Source: Artocarpus heterophyllus (Eukaryota; Streptophyta; Magnoliopsida; Rosales; Moraceae). From it: a stretch of 64,000 nt of DNA. A program made the position numbers and the translations under genes. Below, piece after piece: positions 37,206 to 50,522 of the stretch. Positions within the stretch are counted from its first letter, which is position 1. Each line of letters begins with the position of its first letter. Under the pieces are notes generated by a model. The model saw only the letters and a list, made by a program, of their open reading frames with translations. It searched no databases and was not told the DNA's origin. Location: positions 9,214,420-9,278,419 of the forward strand of contig CM046340.1 of the NCBI GenBank assembly GCA_025403435.1, read 5' to 3'.

Positions 37206-37260
37206 GCTCTCCCTTCCTATAAAAATTTCGTCCTCGCAATTTCGTACACTGATTACAATG

Positions 37261-40200
37261 TTAAAACAAATGTGGGTACTTTTCTCTCATTTCAGATTCA
37301 AGTTCCCATGTGGCTTCCTCCACATCATGGTGTTGCCACATCACTTTCACCAGAGGAATTCCACGACGACGTAATAATTTTATTTCATGATCCAGTATTT
37401 GAACTGGAATTTCTTCATAATTCGTATCTCCTTGAATTGGCACATCTGTCCACATGATCACATGTGAAGGGTCGGGTTCATACTTTCTCAACATCGATAC
37501 ATGAAACACATTATGTACATGAGACAATTGTGGTGGTAGGTCTAAACAGTATGCCAACGTTCCAATGCGTTCCACAATCTCAAACGGTCCTGTATACCTT
37601 GGTGCTAACTTTCCTTTAACACCAAATCGAGATACACCTCGTTTTGGTTTCACTTTTAAGAACACAAAGTCTCCGATCATGAACTCTAAAGGTCGCCTCC
37701 TCTTATCTGCATAACTCTTTTGTCGACTTTGAGCTGTCTGAAGACGTTCGCGAATAATCTGGATCTTGTCCGTTGTTTCTCTGATAAACTGAGGCCCAAG
37801 TTCAAGACGCTCTTCCTTTTCAGCCCAACACAATGGAGATCTACAAGGTCTACCATATAAGGCCTCATATGGAGCCATTCTAATACTTGCTTGGTAACTG
37901 TTGTTATATGCGAATTCAACATATGGCAGCTGTGCAGCCCAATTTGTTCCAAAGTCCAGCACACAAGCCCGAAGCATATCCTCGAGAATCTGAATGACAC
38001 GTTCAGATTGTCCATCTGTTTGAGGATGAAAAGCTGTACTAAAATTCAATTGAGTTCCCAAGGCCCTCTGCAATCCTCTCCAAAATTTCGACGTGAAACG
38101 TGTATCTCTATCGGAAACTATTGACATTGGCACTCCATGCAATGTCACTACCTTTTCCACGTACAATTGACATAATTTTGAGACACTATAATTAGTTCTG
38201 ATTGGGATGAAGTGGGCTGTCTTAGTTAAACGATCTACAATTACCCAAACGGCGTCATGCCCTATTTGAGTCTTAGGAAATCCAGTAACAAAGTCCATTG
38301 TCACATGATCCCACTTCCATTCTGGAATAGGTAAGCTCCTCAACTCGCCTCCAGGCTTTTGATGTTCCGCTTTAACCTGTTGGCACGTCATGCACTTAGA
38401 GACAAAGGTTGCTACATCTCGTTTCATTCCTCGCCACCAGTATTGTCGTTTTAGATCCATATACATTTTTGTGCTTCCAGGATGAATAGCAAACTTTGAA
38501 CGGTGAGCCTCATCTAGCACCGCATGCCTGAGATATGGATCCTCTGGAACAACTAATCTTCCTTTGTAAAGTAAAAATCCTTCTGGCTCAATCTGCCATC
38601 CATCCAGTTGTTCTCCATTTTGTATTTGTTTCCAAACCCTACGTAATCCTTCATCGTGCCATTGTCCTTGTTTTACTTTCTGAATTAACGTAGGAGTTGC
38701 TATCACATTGAATAAGAAAGCTCTCTCGTTATCTTCATAATATTGCAAGTTGAAGTCGGCGATAGTGACTCGTCTCCAATCTTCCAATGCTAAACTGGCT
38801 ATACGTCCGTTGTTCTTACGACTTAGAGCATCTGCCACGGCATTTGCTTTTCCAGGATGATATTGGATACTAAAGTCATAGTCCACCATGTACTCAGTCC
38901 ATCTTCGTTGCCTTAGATTGAGATCCTTTTGAGTAAACAAATATTTCAGACTTTGATGATCTGAATATAGCTCGAACTTTGCGCCATATAGATAACATCT
39001 CCAAATTTTGAGTGCGAAAACCACAGCAGCTAACTCAAGATCATGTGTGGGGTAGTTCCTCTCATGGGGTTTCAACTGGCGTGAGGCATAGGCAACTACT
39101 CGTCCATGCTGCATTAACACACAACCCAAACCGTTTCCTGAGGCATCAGTGTATACTGTGTAAGGCTCCTCGTTGTTAGGTATGATCAGCACAGGTGCAC
39201 TAGTGAGTCTTCGTTTCAGTTCCTCAAATGCTTCTTCACATTTATCATCCCACACGAACTTGACATTCTTCCTTGTGAGTTTTGTTAATGGAGAAGCAAT
39301 CTTTGAAAAATTCTCTACGAAGCGTCGATAGTATCCAGCTAGTCCGAGGAAACTTCGAATCTCTGACACGTTCTTTGGTCGTTCCCAATTTAGCACTGCT
39401 TCAATTTTGGAGGGGTCCACTGAGATGCCTTCTTCAGAGACAACGTGTCCAAGGAACTTGACCTTCGTCATCCAGAAATCACATTTTTCTCTTTTTGCAT
39501 AAAGACCATGTTCTCTCAACGTTTGTAGAGCGATCCTCAAATGCTCAGCATGTTCTTCTTCGTTTTTAGAATAGATCAAGATATCATCTATGAAAACAAT
39601 GATAAATTGATCTAAGTACGGTCGAAAGACACGGTTCATCAAGTCCATGAAAGCCGCTGGTGCATTAGTCAACCCGAAAGGCATGACAAGAAACTCAAAA
39701 TGACCGTAGCGAGTCCGAAAAGCTGTCTTTGGAATGTCCTCTTCTCTTATCTTCAGTTGGTGATATCCGGATCGTAAGTCAATCTTTGAGAAATAGCAAG
39801 ATCCTCCTAACTGATCGAACAACTCATCAATTCGGGGTAGAGGGTACTTGTTCTTGATAGTCAATCGATTAAGCTGGCGATAATCGACACAGAGCCTCAA
39901 CGATCCGTCATGTTTCTTCACAAAAAGTACTGGAGCTCCCCAAGGTGATGTACTTGGTCGAATAAATCCTTTTTCCAGTAATTCGTCCAACTGCTTCCTC
40001 AATTCCACTTTCTCAGCAGGTGCCATTCGATACGGGGCAATAGAAACAGGCGCTGCTCCTTGAGTTAAGTCGATGACAAACTCAATTTCTCTATCAGGCG
40101 GAAGTCCGGGCAATTCATCTGGAAAAACATCTGAAAATTCATCCACCACAAGAGTGTGAGAGGATAGGTCACTCTTCTTTAGTTCTCCATCTGAAGCAAA

Positions 40201-42000
40201 GATCGTCCCAAGATTGGTGAAATTCCTTCGTCCTCCAATACAAGCCTTTAGCACCGGGGCTGGCGTCACTGTTCCTGTTTTTGCCTGAAATTCGATGACT
40301 TGTCCATTCTTGGTGAATAAAGAGACACGTTTCCTATGACAATCTACTATTGCCTGGTATTTAGTTAGCCAATCCATTCCTAAGATTACATCAAACTCTG
40401 TCATAGTTATTACATATAGGTCAGCCGATAGTTTATGTTCTCCTATAACAATACACACTGATTTACAAATTATGGATACTTCAGCTATCCCGCCCATTGG
40501 TGTACTAAGGGTTAATGATGAACTACATGTCTCAGTTTCTAATTGTAGTACGGAAGCAAATAACATAGATATAAATGAATGAGTGGCACCAGTGTCAAAT
40601 AATACATGAGCCCAAGAATGAGACACGTGAATCATACCGTCTACAACTGAGTGATCAGCCTGTTTTCCTTGTCCAGTTGTAGCCGTAATTGCATAAGCTT
40701 GTGCTGGTGCTTTTCCTTTATCACTTTTTCCTCGGTTTCCTTGGCTACTACTAGCCTTATTATTATTTCTCCCAGAAAAATATGGCCTTTGATTCACTGA
40801 GCCTTGTGGAGTCGGTTGGAAGTTCTGATTAGCATAAAAATTGGAACCCTGTGGCCGCTGTTGATAGTTGTACTGAGGCTGGAACCCTCGAGGTTGAGTT
40901 ACTGAGACTTGGGAAGCTGGAGTGTTTTGCTGAGGCGCTCCACGATTTTGACTCCCTCCCCAAACAGTGGAGCCAAAATGACTTCCTTGTGGCCTTGGTG
41001 CAAAGGATGATTGTGTAGGGCGGTTAGGGCAATTTCTCCTCAGATGTCCCACTTGTCCACAGTTATGACAAGCATACGGTTGGAAACGACCACTGCCAGA
41101 AGATCCACCACCAATAGTCACTCCACTATGCTGAATGACTTGCCCTTGTGACTTCTCTTTCTTACTTATTTTCCTTTGACGCCCACCAGAACCCTTATAC
41201 TCTCCATAGGAGTTATTTAGTTCTGTCTCTGCCCGCTGTGCCGCAGCTACAAGATCAAGAAAATCTGTTGATGGAACAGCAGCTATCATTTGTCTGATTT
41301 TCGGCCTCAGGTTATTTCTAAATTTTTCGCATCTCGCCATTGGATCCGATACAGCCCCGGGATTGTAGCGAGACAATTCTATAAATCGAGCATGGTATTC
41401 AGCAACTGTTGTATCTCCCTGCACCAGGTTTTCAAATTCTCGCATCATTGCTTGCCTATGGCTCTGAGGAATATAGGTGTTGCGAAAAATGGTTTCGAAC
41501 TGCTCCCATGTAAGATTCGGCACATCATAGTCGTCTTTCTGAAGATCCCACCATTCTTCGGCTTTACCCTCAAATATATATGTTGAAAAGCTAACCCAAT
41601 ACTCCCGTGGAATCCTCAAGGTGTCCAACTTCTTTTTGACTGCCTTTAGCCATTGTTCTGCTATGACCGGGTTAGGTTCTCCACTAAATGTGGGTGGTTT
41701 CTGCTTCATAAACTCCTTCAACAGAGTTAGATGTCGTTGTTCGGGATCACGAACCTCCACAGGTCTTTGCACATTTTGTAATGCTTGAAGAATTTGTCCT
41801 AAATTATTTACTTCTGGTGCAGCTGGCGGGGATTGTGTTGCATGTCGTAGTTGCTCATCTTCTTGAGCTTGTTCCATCGGTTCCGGTTGCTCAACTTCTT
41901 GAGCATGTTCAACCGGTTGTGACAGCTCAGACGATTGCATTTGACGTCTTGGTGGCATAGTTTCTACTGGCTGCGAAAATTTAACTAGGATCAGTACCAA
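37261..42000 (-). CDS. Chromovirus Gag-Pol polyprotein with chromodomain, intact (1579 codons)
   Basis: A single frame encodes the capsid and all enzymes for reverse transcription and integration. Residues are numbered from 42000; the likely start is Met15 (MPPRR, 41958), the usual opening of this family. Order: gag capsid (about 115-260); CCHC knuckle C311, C314, H319, C324; aspartic protease with DTGATHS (Asp469); reverse transcriptase (about 660-900) with FIDD (Asp805, Asp806); RNase H with YTDAS (Asp952), Glu989 and Asp1014; integrase zinc finger H1166, H1173, C1203, C1206; integrase core Asp1236, Asp1297, Glu1333, giving a DD35E spacing; GPF module (about 1470); chromodomain (about 1533-1579). 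There is no stop or frame shift, so all catalytic residues are retained. Confidence 0.97.
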   Translation of the reverse strand: MVLILVKFSQPVETMPPRRQMQSSELSQPVEHAQEVEQPEPMEQAQEDEQLRHATQSPPAAPEVNNLGQILQALQNVQRPVEVRDPEQRHLTLLKEFMKQKPPTFSGEPNPVIAEQWLKAVKKKLDTLRIPREYWVSFSTYIFEGKAEEWWDLQKDDYDVPNLTWEQFETIFRNTYIPQSHRQAMMREFENLVQGDTTVAEYHARFIELSRYNPGAVSDPMARCEKFRNNLRPKIRQMIAAVPSTDFLDLVAAAQRAETELNNSYGEYKGSGGRQRKISKKEKSQGQVIQHSGVTIGGGSSGSGRFQPYACHNCGQVGHLRRNCPNRPTQSSFAPRPQGSHFGSTVWGGSQNRGAPQQNTPASQVSVTQPRGFQPQYNYQQRPQGSNFYANQNFQPTPQGSVNQRPYFSGRNNNKASSSQGNRGKSDKGKAPAQAYAITATTGQGKQADHSVVDGMIHVSHSWAHVLFDTGATHSFISMLFASVLQLETETCSSSLTLSTPMGGIAEVSIICKSVCIVIGEHKLSADLYVITMTEFDVILGMDWLTKYQAIVDCHRKRVSLFTKNGQVIEFQAKTGTVTPAPVLKACIGGRRNFTNLGTIFASDGELKKSDLSSHTLVVDEFSDVFPDELPGLPPDREIEFVIDLTQGAAPVSIAPYRMAPAEKVELRKQLDELLEKGFIRPSTSPWGAPVLFVKKHDGSLRLCVDYRQLNRLTIKNKYPLPRIDELFDQLGGSCYFSKIDLRSGYHQLKIREEDIPKTAFRTRYGHFEFLVMPFGLTNAPAAFMDLMNRVFRPYLDQFIIVFIDDILIYSKNEEEHAEHLRIALQTLREHGLYAKREKCDFWMTKVKFLGHVVSEEGISVDPSKIEAVLNWERPKNVSEIRSFLGLAGYYRRFVENFSKIASPLTKLTRKNVKFVWDDKCEEAFEELKRRLTSAPVLIIPNNEEPYTVYTDASGNGLGCVLMQHGRVVAYASRQLKPHERNYPTHDLELAAVVFALKIWRCYLYGAKFELYSDHQSLKYLFTQKDLNLRQRRWTEYMVDYDFSIQYHPGKANAVADALSRKNNGRIASLALEDWRRVTIADFNLQYYEDNERAFLFNVIATPTLIQKVKQGQWHDEGLRRVWKQIQNGEQLDGWQIEPEGFLLYKGRLVVPEDPYLRHAVLDEAHRSKFAIHPGSTKMYMDLKRQYWWRGMKRDVATFVSKCMTCQQVKAEHQKPGGELRSLPIPEWKWDHVTMDFVTGFPKTQIGHDAVWVIVDRLTKTAHFIPIRTNYSVSKLCQLYVEKVVTLHGVPMSIVSDRDTRFTSKFWRGLQRALGTQLNFSTAFHPQTDGQSERVIQILEDMLRACVLDFGTNWAAQLPYVEFAYNNSYQASIRMAPYEALYGRPCRSPLCWAEKEERLELGPQFIRETTDKIQIIRERLQTAQSRQKSYADKRRRPLEFMIGDFVFLKVKPKRGVSRFGVKGKLAPRYTGPFEIVERIGTLAYCLDLPPQLSHVHNVFHVSMLRKYEPDPSHVIMWTDVPIQGDTNYEEIPVQILDHEIKLLRRRGIPLVKVMWQHHDVEEATWELESEMREKYPHLF

Positions 42001-42070
42001 ATGATGATGACATTAACACCTAACTTTAAAACCATTCCCAAAGATTAATTTTTAAGGTGGTGCTATACCC

Positions 42071-42091
42071 CCTAGGTTAATCGAACCTAGG
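42071..42091. other. Perfect 8-bp inverted repeat next to the primer-binding site
   Basis: CCTAGGTT (42071-42078) and AACCTAGG (42084-42091) flank five bases and could form a hairpin. It overlaps the primer-binding site by one base and resembles the T-arm of initiator tRNA-Met. Confidence 0.8.
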
Positions 42092-42102
42092 CTCTGATAC
42101 CA
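42091..42102 (-). other. Chromovirus primer-binding site (initiator tRNA-Met)
   Basis: On the minus strand TGGTATCAGAGC lies seven bases after the end of the 5' LTR. It is complementary to the 3' end of plant initiator tRNA-Met. Confidence 0.93.
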
Positions 42103-42109
42103 AAAATTC

Positions 42110-44075
42110 TGTAACACCCCTATGTGGGGGTTAACAGTTTTAAATAAATAAAAATAATTTTAAATTTTATATTATTTAAATCAATTAAACAATGCCCATG
42201 GGTCTTTAAACAACAAGAAAAATAAAAATAAACGTTTTAAATACAAACCACAGTTTTTAGTGTAGCACCAAATATATATAATTACAGTCATCATCACCAT
42301 AGTATAATTCCCAAATAACTTAACACAGCCATAAAAAAAAATAATACAACTCTTACATGTTGTAGATAAGTTGTAATTAAACAGGGTCTTCTAACACGAA
42401 AACAGCAGGATTGTTTTCGCTTATTCCTCTTCAAATATGTTGCACTGAGTTCCACCTGAGATATGAAGATATGATAGGGATGAGCATCGACATGCCCAGT
42501 AGGGAAATCATGACTCACCTTATGGTTTATCCATTACCACATTAAAAACTGCATGGTTAGTAGGTTACATCATATTCCAGATTATGAGGTTTATTATGAT
42601 CACATCTTATGGATACCGTAGTTAATCATTACCAAGTGCCATAATTACACATTTATACAAATATTACCAATCATCATTGTTCCTAGGTATCCATGTTAAA
42701 TTGAGTATCACTCAACTCATCGAAACCCAAATGGGCGCACTTGATCACCCCATAAACATTCCAAGGGTGTTCCGGTGAGGGGACATCAAGCCCCGAGTCC
42801 TCACCAAATCAATTCCTGTACAGTGTGTTCTGGGACTTTCAACCCAAGGAAGTGTCATCACCTTCCCCCTATTTTACCTTTTTGGGTATTCATGCCTAAG
42901 GACGTAACCGTCGCCCTCTTCATGTCTCACCATTTCTCTATATTAAATCATTATTAATAGAGTCAGTTTTCCTAACCATGCTTCTCAATTTATAACATGT
43001 GTAAATTCATTATGTTCCTCGCCGTACAATACAAGACGAGTCCATGTCATAGTTTCATATGTGATACTCATATAATATCAGTTCAACATAGATATATATA
43101 TATTGCGGCAAAACAATCAATTTTAATTCTATAAAAACCTCACAAAAATGAGTAATAGAATCCCTACCTTTCAAGCTTATCAACAATCTTTTAATCCTGG
43201 AATCAATTAACGTTAGCTCCACACATCCTTGACCCTAAGGCATGCATAAGGACAATTAAAACTAAAGCACAACGTATAATCACATTCATAAGTGAGTTAT
43301 GTGTAAACCCGTCTACTAGTGCCATTAAAGTATTTTTATGCATTAAACATGGAGAAAATGCATACTAAAAACTAAGTTTAGATTAAAGAAAACCTACCTC
43401 AAAACTTCTTTGAAAAGCACCAAAGTTTGGGTTATCAATCAAGCTTGAATTAACTTTAAAACCGCCTCGATCATCGTTGGGAATTATAATTGTCTTGGCC
43501 ACAAAGAGAGCTTTGTGCTCTATGTCTTTAGTTAGAAATTTGAAGTGAGAAGGGAGAGAATGAGAACTAGAGAAGAAGGTGGTGATAGTTAAATAAAAAG
43601 ATATCAAAATGCTTAAGAGGAATGAGATGTTTACGGGGAAAAGTTGTAAGAAGAAACAAAAGAGTCTTAAAGGAAAATATCATCTTGTCTCCCATGAAGA
43701 CTTTTAGCAAATAATGCCAACATAATTGAGGGGATAATTGGAGTGAATTATAGAAGAAGATAAGGAAATAATTAATTAGGAGGTTGAGAAATATCTCCAT
43801 GTCTTCTATGAATTGACGGAAAATAATTCAATGTCCCCTTCGGATACCTTTAGCAAAATGAGAAGAAGTCTATATAATTGAGCAATAATTTAGGGAGACA
43901 AGATTGGTAGAAGTAAGTGTTGGTAAGTTTTGAATGTTTCTTAGGAAGACTTGGTAAGAAAATACTAAAATGGTATTTTTTTTAAATGATCATAAACAAC
44001 TTAGTAATTTTAAATAGTCACATTTTATTCATTAAATTTTACAAAATTATGCCCGTTAAAAATACGGGTGTTACA
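42110..44075 (-). repeat. Chromovirus 5' LTR (right in window)
   Basis: Bounded by TGTAACACCC at 42110 and GGGTGTTACA ending at 44075. The right flank begins ACTTA (44076-44080), the target duplication. As the 5' LTR it should contain the promoter, but I did not identify a transcription start. Confidence 0.95.
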
Positions 44076-44080
44076 ACTTA

Positions 44081-44960
44081 AAATCGACATTAATACAGCA
44101 ATGCATCGGAGATGCCGGGGAAGGGAGAATGAAAATATACGATATTGAGGGAAAAATATAAAAAGTGAGCATGAACGTTACGCCTCAAGAATGAGTAACT
44201 GGATCTTCCTCTAAGTATTCGAGAAGCACAAGGGGGAGATTTACTAATTACACGAAATCAGGACCAATCTACTATGTTTTGATAACAGGTAGATCACATT
44301 GCACTTTTGAATTGGATACTAATAATTGACTAATAAAGCTGTGATGATTTAAACCTCCACTAACTTCAAGCATGGCTCTCAAAGGTCGCAGATGACTTCC
44401 AAAACTGGGCATGAAATTTGCATTTGAATTTGTTGGCAACATGTAACAATTTTGTCTGTTACTAGACAAACACTTGAGTCATTTACAACAAAAACCGGTC
44501 TTAAATATAACATGGACATATAAAGGATGTAGATTACGTTTATTCTATTCTATGTAATAATTATTTTGTAAAGATATAACAACAAAAAAATTTATAAATT
44601 GAATACGGACTGCTCGTCAAAGCCCTTGAAAAAAAGATTTGTCCCTAAACTTGTAGCACATTAACAATTTAACCCTTAAACTTTTAATTTTTAACTTATT
44701 ACCTCTCAAACTTATAAATTGATAACAAATCACTCCCTATCAATAGTAAAGCTAGTTTTTTAATAGAAATTGAATGTGAATTTCATATGAAAATTTGATT
44801 AATGACATGATGGTCATTTCTATGTATTTTAAACCATAAAATCACAAACCAAAGCAACTTAGTAGTTTTCAAAATTTTAAACCAAACTAATTTTGGTTTA
44901 GTTTGATTTGATTGGATTGGTTAGTTTAATCGATTTGGTGTTCATTCCTAATTTATGCTG
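44081..44960. other. Intergenic, no gene recognised
   Basis: AT-rich. Two small frames (44272-44469 minus and 44908-45093 plus) have no recognised similarity; the second covers the left end of the long-TIR element. Confidence 0.45.
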
Positions 44961-46115
44961 TTGGTCCCTCAATTTTTTAGCAAGTGACACTTTGCTCTCT
45001 TTTTTATTTTTACAAAATGACCCTTCAACTCTCTACACCTTGCCAATTGAGCTCTTTCTGTCCACGTTCGTTAAGGTTTTAACAGAATCCTAACACGAAA
45101 CACTCTGTTTTTTGGTGAAGAGACTAACGTATCTTCAAACTTAAAGACAATATTTTAAACTCTAAAACAAAAAGGAAAAAAACCATAAACAGAAGCAGTG
45201 CCAACCATCCTCGTTTTGGTTCACTTACTTCTGCACCACCTAACTACAAACCAAATCAAATATAACAACAAAAACATCAATCAAAGTAACGAAAACTAAA
45301 CAAAATCACAATACCAATCATATATAACAACAAACTTTCAAACAAAATCTAATGCCTATGAAGCTGTTAGAAAGATTTTTGTCAGTTTTGAGGTTGCTGA
45401 AAAGGGTGTTGTCAGAGAAGTAAAGGGTGGTCGGAGATTTGTGGGGAGATTCACATAGTCGAACTACCCCGATGCCTCCGACGTGCCCAGAACGCTGACT
45501 GCCAGCTCTGGCACCGATGAGCTTCCCCTCTGGCCGATTTCATGGATCTAAGCACGGATGACCTCATTTTCAAATTTTAGAGTTTGGTTTTTCAGAGAAG
45601 AAAAGAAAGAAAAGCCCTTCCTGTCGCGGCCCTCCCCGTCGTGAAGCCAACCCACTGCCATACGAGCCACCATAAGTTGTCCCTGTTGCAGCTCTAACGA
45701 CCATGAGCCCTCCCCTTGCATCCCTAACAACCACACATCAAACGCTCTTCGTCGCGGCCTTGACCATTGCGAAGCCAACCCACCGCAAGCCCTCTCCATC
45801 ACCTCCCCCATCACGCCAGAGCTTCTTTTCCAGCCTCTACTACTGTAGGAAGAATTGCAGCAACTCTTTTCTTGTTTATGTTTTTAGGATTTTTTATTTT
45901 TAATTTTGATCTTTTGTTGAATTCATGAATTATTGTTACTTTACCAATACGCCCTCCTATATTGAAGCACATGCCTAACACATGATATATTTTGTGAACC
46001 ATTTAAGCGATGTACACAAGGCTTAATTGCCAAAGATTAGAGAGTTTGAGGGTTATTTTGTCAAAATAAAAAAAGAATGACTAAAATGTTATTTATTAAA
46101 GAGTTAAGGGACCAA
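44961..46115. mobile_element. Long-TIR DNA transposon (MULE-like, 1155 bp) with GC-rich interior
   Basis: The left end TTGGTCCCTCAATTTTTTAG and the reverse complement of the right end TTGGTCCCTTAACTCTTTAA continue to match over about 105 bp. Shared blocks include ATTTTTACAAAATGACCCTT against ATTTTGACAAAATAACCCTC, and CTTGCCAATTGAGC against TTTGGCAATTAAGC. The interior (45400-45840) is GC-rich and holds short unrecognised frames on both strands (45548-45814 minus, 45703-45903 plus). Long inverted ends without a transposase suggest a non-autonomous Mutator-like element; the GC-rich middle could be a captured gene piece. I could not find a clean 9-bp target duplication. Confidence 0.65.
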
Positions 46116-47926
<1,811 letters not shown>

Positions 47927-49429
47927 TTACTCTATTATTATGTTTGTGTGTACCTTCACCCCTTTTTTTTTAACTCTCATTGCTATGTGATGGTTTGTGG
48001 TTGTTGTCGTAGTATTTTGGCATCATGGAGACATTCATGGCTTTTAAGAAAAAAAAGATAATTAATCAGCTCTTTCTCCGATGAGACATATGTATCATTT
48101 GGACGTGTTGTCGAATGTTACATCTAATCAAAATTACGGTTTTGTTACAATTTGATGATTGCAAGATAGAATTCTACCAATAGGTCAGTGTTTTCAATTT
48201 CCTTTGGAAAACTTACCTAATTAATTACAAACTTGTATGAATTAGTGAATACATCTAAGCTGATAGGTCCTCATTCTTCTTAATATCATAAAGATGTAAA
48301 GAATTTAAGCCCTTTGAAAACATACGTCGAACTAAGTTTAAATTGAAAATAGTATAACAATTTAAAATTTGTGAGAAAAAAACTGTAAGAAAATTAACAT
48401 GTATTTACTTAGACCTCAACCTGGGTGCAAATTTATTATTAGAGGCCTGCAGACTGCAACCATGTGTACCTATATATCTCATTATCTCTCTTTCTTTGGT
48501 TTATTTTGAGACGCATTAGATAGTTTGCTCGTTATACACTATTTTCATCATGAATGATCTTCTGAAATGCGCGTTAACATGTTGAATTAACATGTATTTA
48601 CTGGGACTCATTATTTAATCCTGCAGATGCATAATTGTAGATGGGAAACCTAGAGTTGCAAAAACAACAGTTAAAGCCATACACCATGCGCTGCTGCATG
48701 GTGAAACCATAGACCCCCCATGCGCATTGCTTGACTTCACACTTGATCTTTCCAAAGATCTTGAACCTCACTTTCTCGAGGCATAAGAGCTAGAAGCTCT
48801 AGATCATGTTTTATATTATATTTGTTCAAGAAAAAAGGATCAGGTGGTGTACCTCAGATTTCTATCTCTTCGATACATTGACAATCTCAGGAACCACCGA
48901 GAAGTAAAAAGGGCTTGAACTGGACTCTTTCCATCCATCCAACTAAGGTTGCCCACCTTTCACTAGACGCCACTATCAGGCGGTGCACATAGGCATGATA
49001 TCCCATCTTGTGGCCGAGGGGATTCGATCTCTAGAGGATAAAAAGAAGAGTCTTAACAAAAGCAGGTGTACTAAATTCCGGAGGCCACCGGGGATCATGA
49101 TTTCTATATATCTACACGTGTAAGCTAAATAACTAAAGTTAGCATGTATATCAATATGCATGTTCAGTATTTGTCCCCATGATCTTTTGGAATTGATGTG
49201 TGTATTTACAGTTTGCTTAGGCATAATCTGTCTTATTTGTGGTATCATCATATGTAAGCTTATGTGTGATGGGCTTGGGCTCTCCAAAGATCTATAAACA
49301 TGTTGGAGAAGGATGTCTCTAAACTTACAAAATGGATCTTTCTCTTTTTTAAGTAATTTCCTCTTCTGAAAATTGTAGCAACGTTAGAACAATACAATAT
49401 AAAATTCTGATCAATTTTTATTTATGTTG
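47927..49429. other. Intergenic with one possible exon fragment
   Basis: AT-rich, with no recognised gene apart from the candidate at 48627-48786 listed separately. The minus-strand frame 49287-48976 has no recognised similarity. Confidence 0.45.
48627..48786 (+). pseudogene. Possible terminal exon or gene fragment, unrecognised
   Basis: After a good acceptor-like CCTGCAG (48620-48626), a 52-codon open stretch ends in TAA at 48784-48786. It reads IIVDGKPRVAKTTVKAIHHA, then LLHGETIDPPCALLDFTLDL and SKDLEPHFLEA. The composition and lack of low-complexity bias are protein-like, unlike the surrounding AT-rich sequence. I do not recognise the family and see no upstream exon. It may be a relic. 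Confidence 0.3.
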
Positions 49430-50491
49430 TAGGTGAGAGTGTATTTACATAAACGTCTTATTTAACTTTTTTAAACTTTTTTGACGGTGACGTACGATTA
49501 AGGTCTCGGGTGCTCGTTTTTTAGAACCGTTCATGTCATAAATATAATAAAATTATTAAAAAGTCATAAAAATTTATCAAATACATCCATCTCATTAAAA
49601 CAAGACCTAAATAGCAGATTTCATCATCCTACAATGTCAAAACATAAATAGAACAACAATTACACAAAATTACAAGACTTTACAAAATTGACAGCCGGAC
49701 CTTTGTATTTTTCAAAAATCATAACAACTCATATAGAATTCTAATCACTTGAAACTAATGTCAAATAAAAATAGGCATCTAGAGCTTTCTATCGACACCT
49801 AATTCGTTAAAAATGGAGTCCGTTTGGATACTTAAAAACAGTTTTGAATTCTAATCTCAAAACTTTAAAAAAAACTGATAGCCAAACCTTTGTATTTTTC
49901 AAAAATCATAACAATTCATATAGAATCCTAAACGACCTGAAACTAGTGTCAAATAAAAATAGATATCTAGAGCTTTCTATCGACACCTAATTTGTTAAAA
50001 GCGGAGTCCCTTTGGACACCTAAAAATAGTTTTGAATTCTAATCACAAACTTAAAAAAAAAAAAAAACTAAAAGCCACACCTTTATTATTTTAAAAACTC
50101 ATAACAATTAATACAAGAATCCAAATGGCTTGAAACCAATTTTAAAAGAAAGTAGACATCTAGGGCTTTCTAATGGTATTTAATTTATTAAAAATGGAGT
50201 CCATTTGTATCTTCAACTAGAGTATTAAATTTGGAGTATAAAACTTGAAAATTTTCAGTATGTATTTTATGACGAAAATTTCAAAAATTTCATTAAAAAA
50301 AATCAAATTAACACCAACTATATGTATAAATCACATAAACATAATTACCAACCTTTAGACAAGTCTCTAAAACATCAAGTCATGAAATCACTACTCCCAA
50401 CAAAATCATGATTTAAGAGATTAAAAAAAAAAGAAAACCCTAAAAGCATTTAATTAACGAAATCATTATCAACCAATTCACAAGCCAAAAT

Positions 50492-50522
<31 letters not shown>

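Larger units (their letters stand above)
35240..44075 (-). mobile_element. Complete, young Ty3/gypsy chromovirus (8836 bp)
   Basis: All parts are present: two 1966-bp LTRs, primer-binding site, one uninterrupted Gag-Pol frame with a C-terminal chromodomain, polypurine tract, and a perfect 5-bp target duplication ACTTA (35235-35239 and 44076-44080). The LTRs appear identical except for two adjacent bases (AA at 35866-35867 against CG at 42736-42737; the left copy's LTR supports CG as the original). The chromodomain places it among plant chromoviruses; LTR length and the TGTAACACCC ends suggest a Tekay/Del-like lineage, which is tentative. It lies between the two Nudix genes. Confidence 0.97.

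Noticed and set aside
37116..37457. 113-residue frame on the plus strand (and its copy at 740-1081)
   Set aside because: It is the reverse strand of the chromodomain coding end and the LTR junction; it recurs only because the element recurs.
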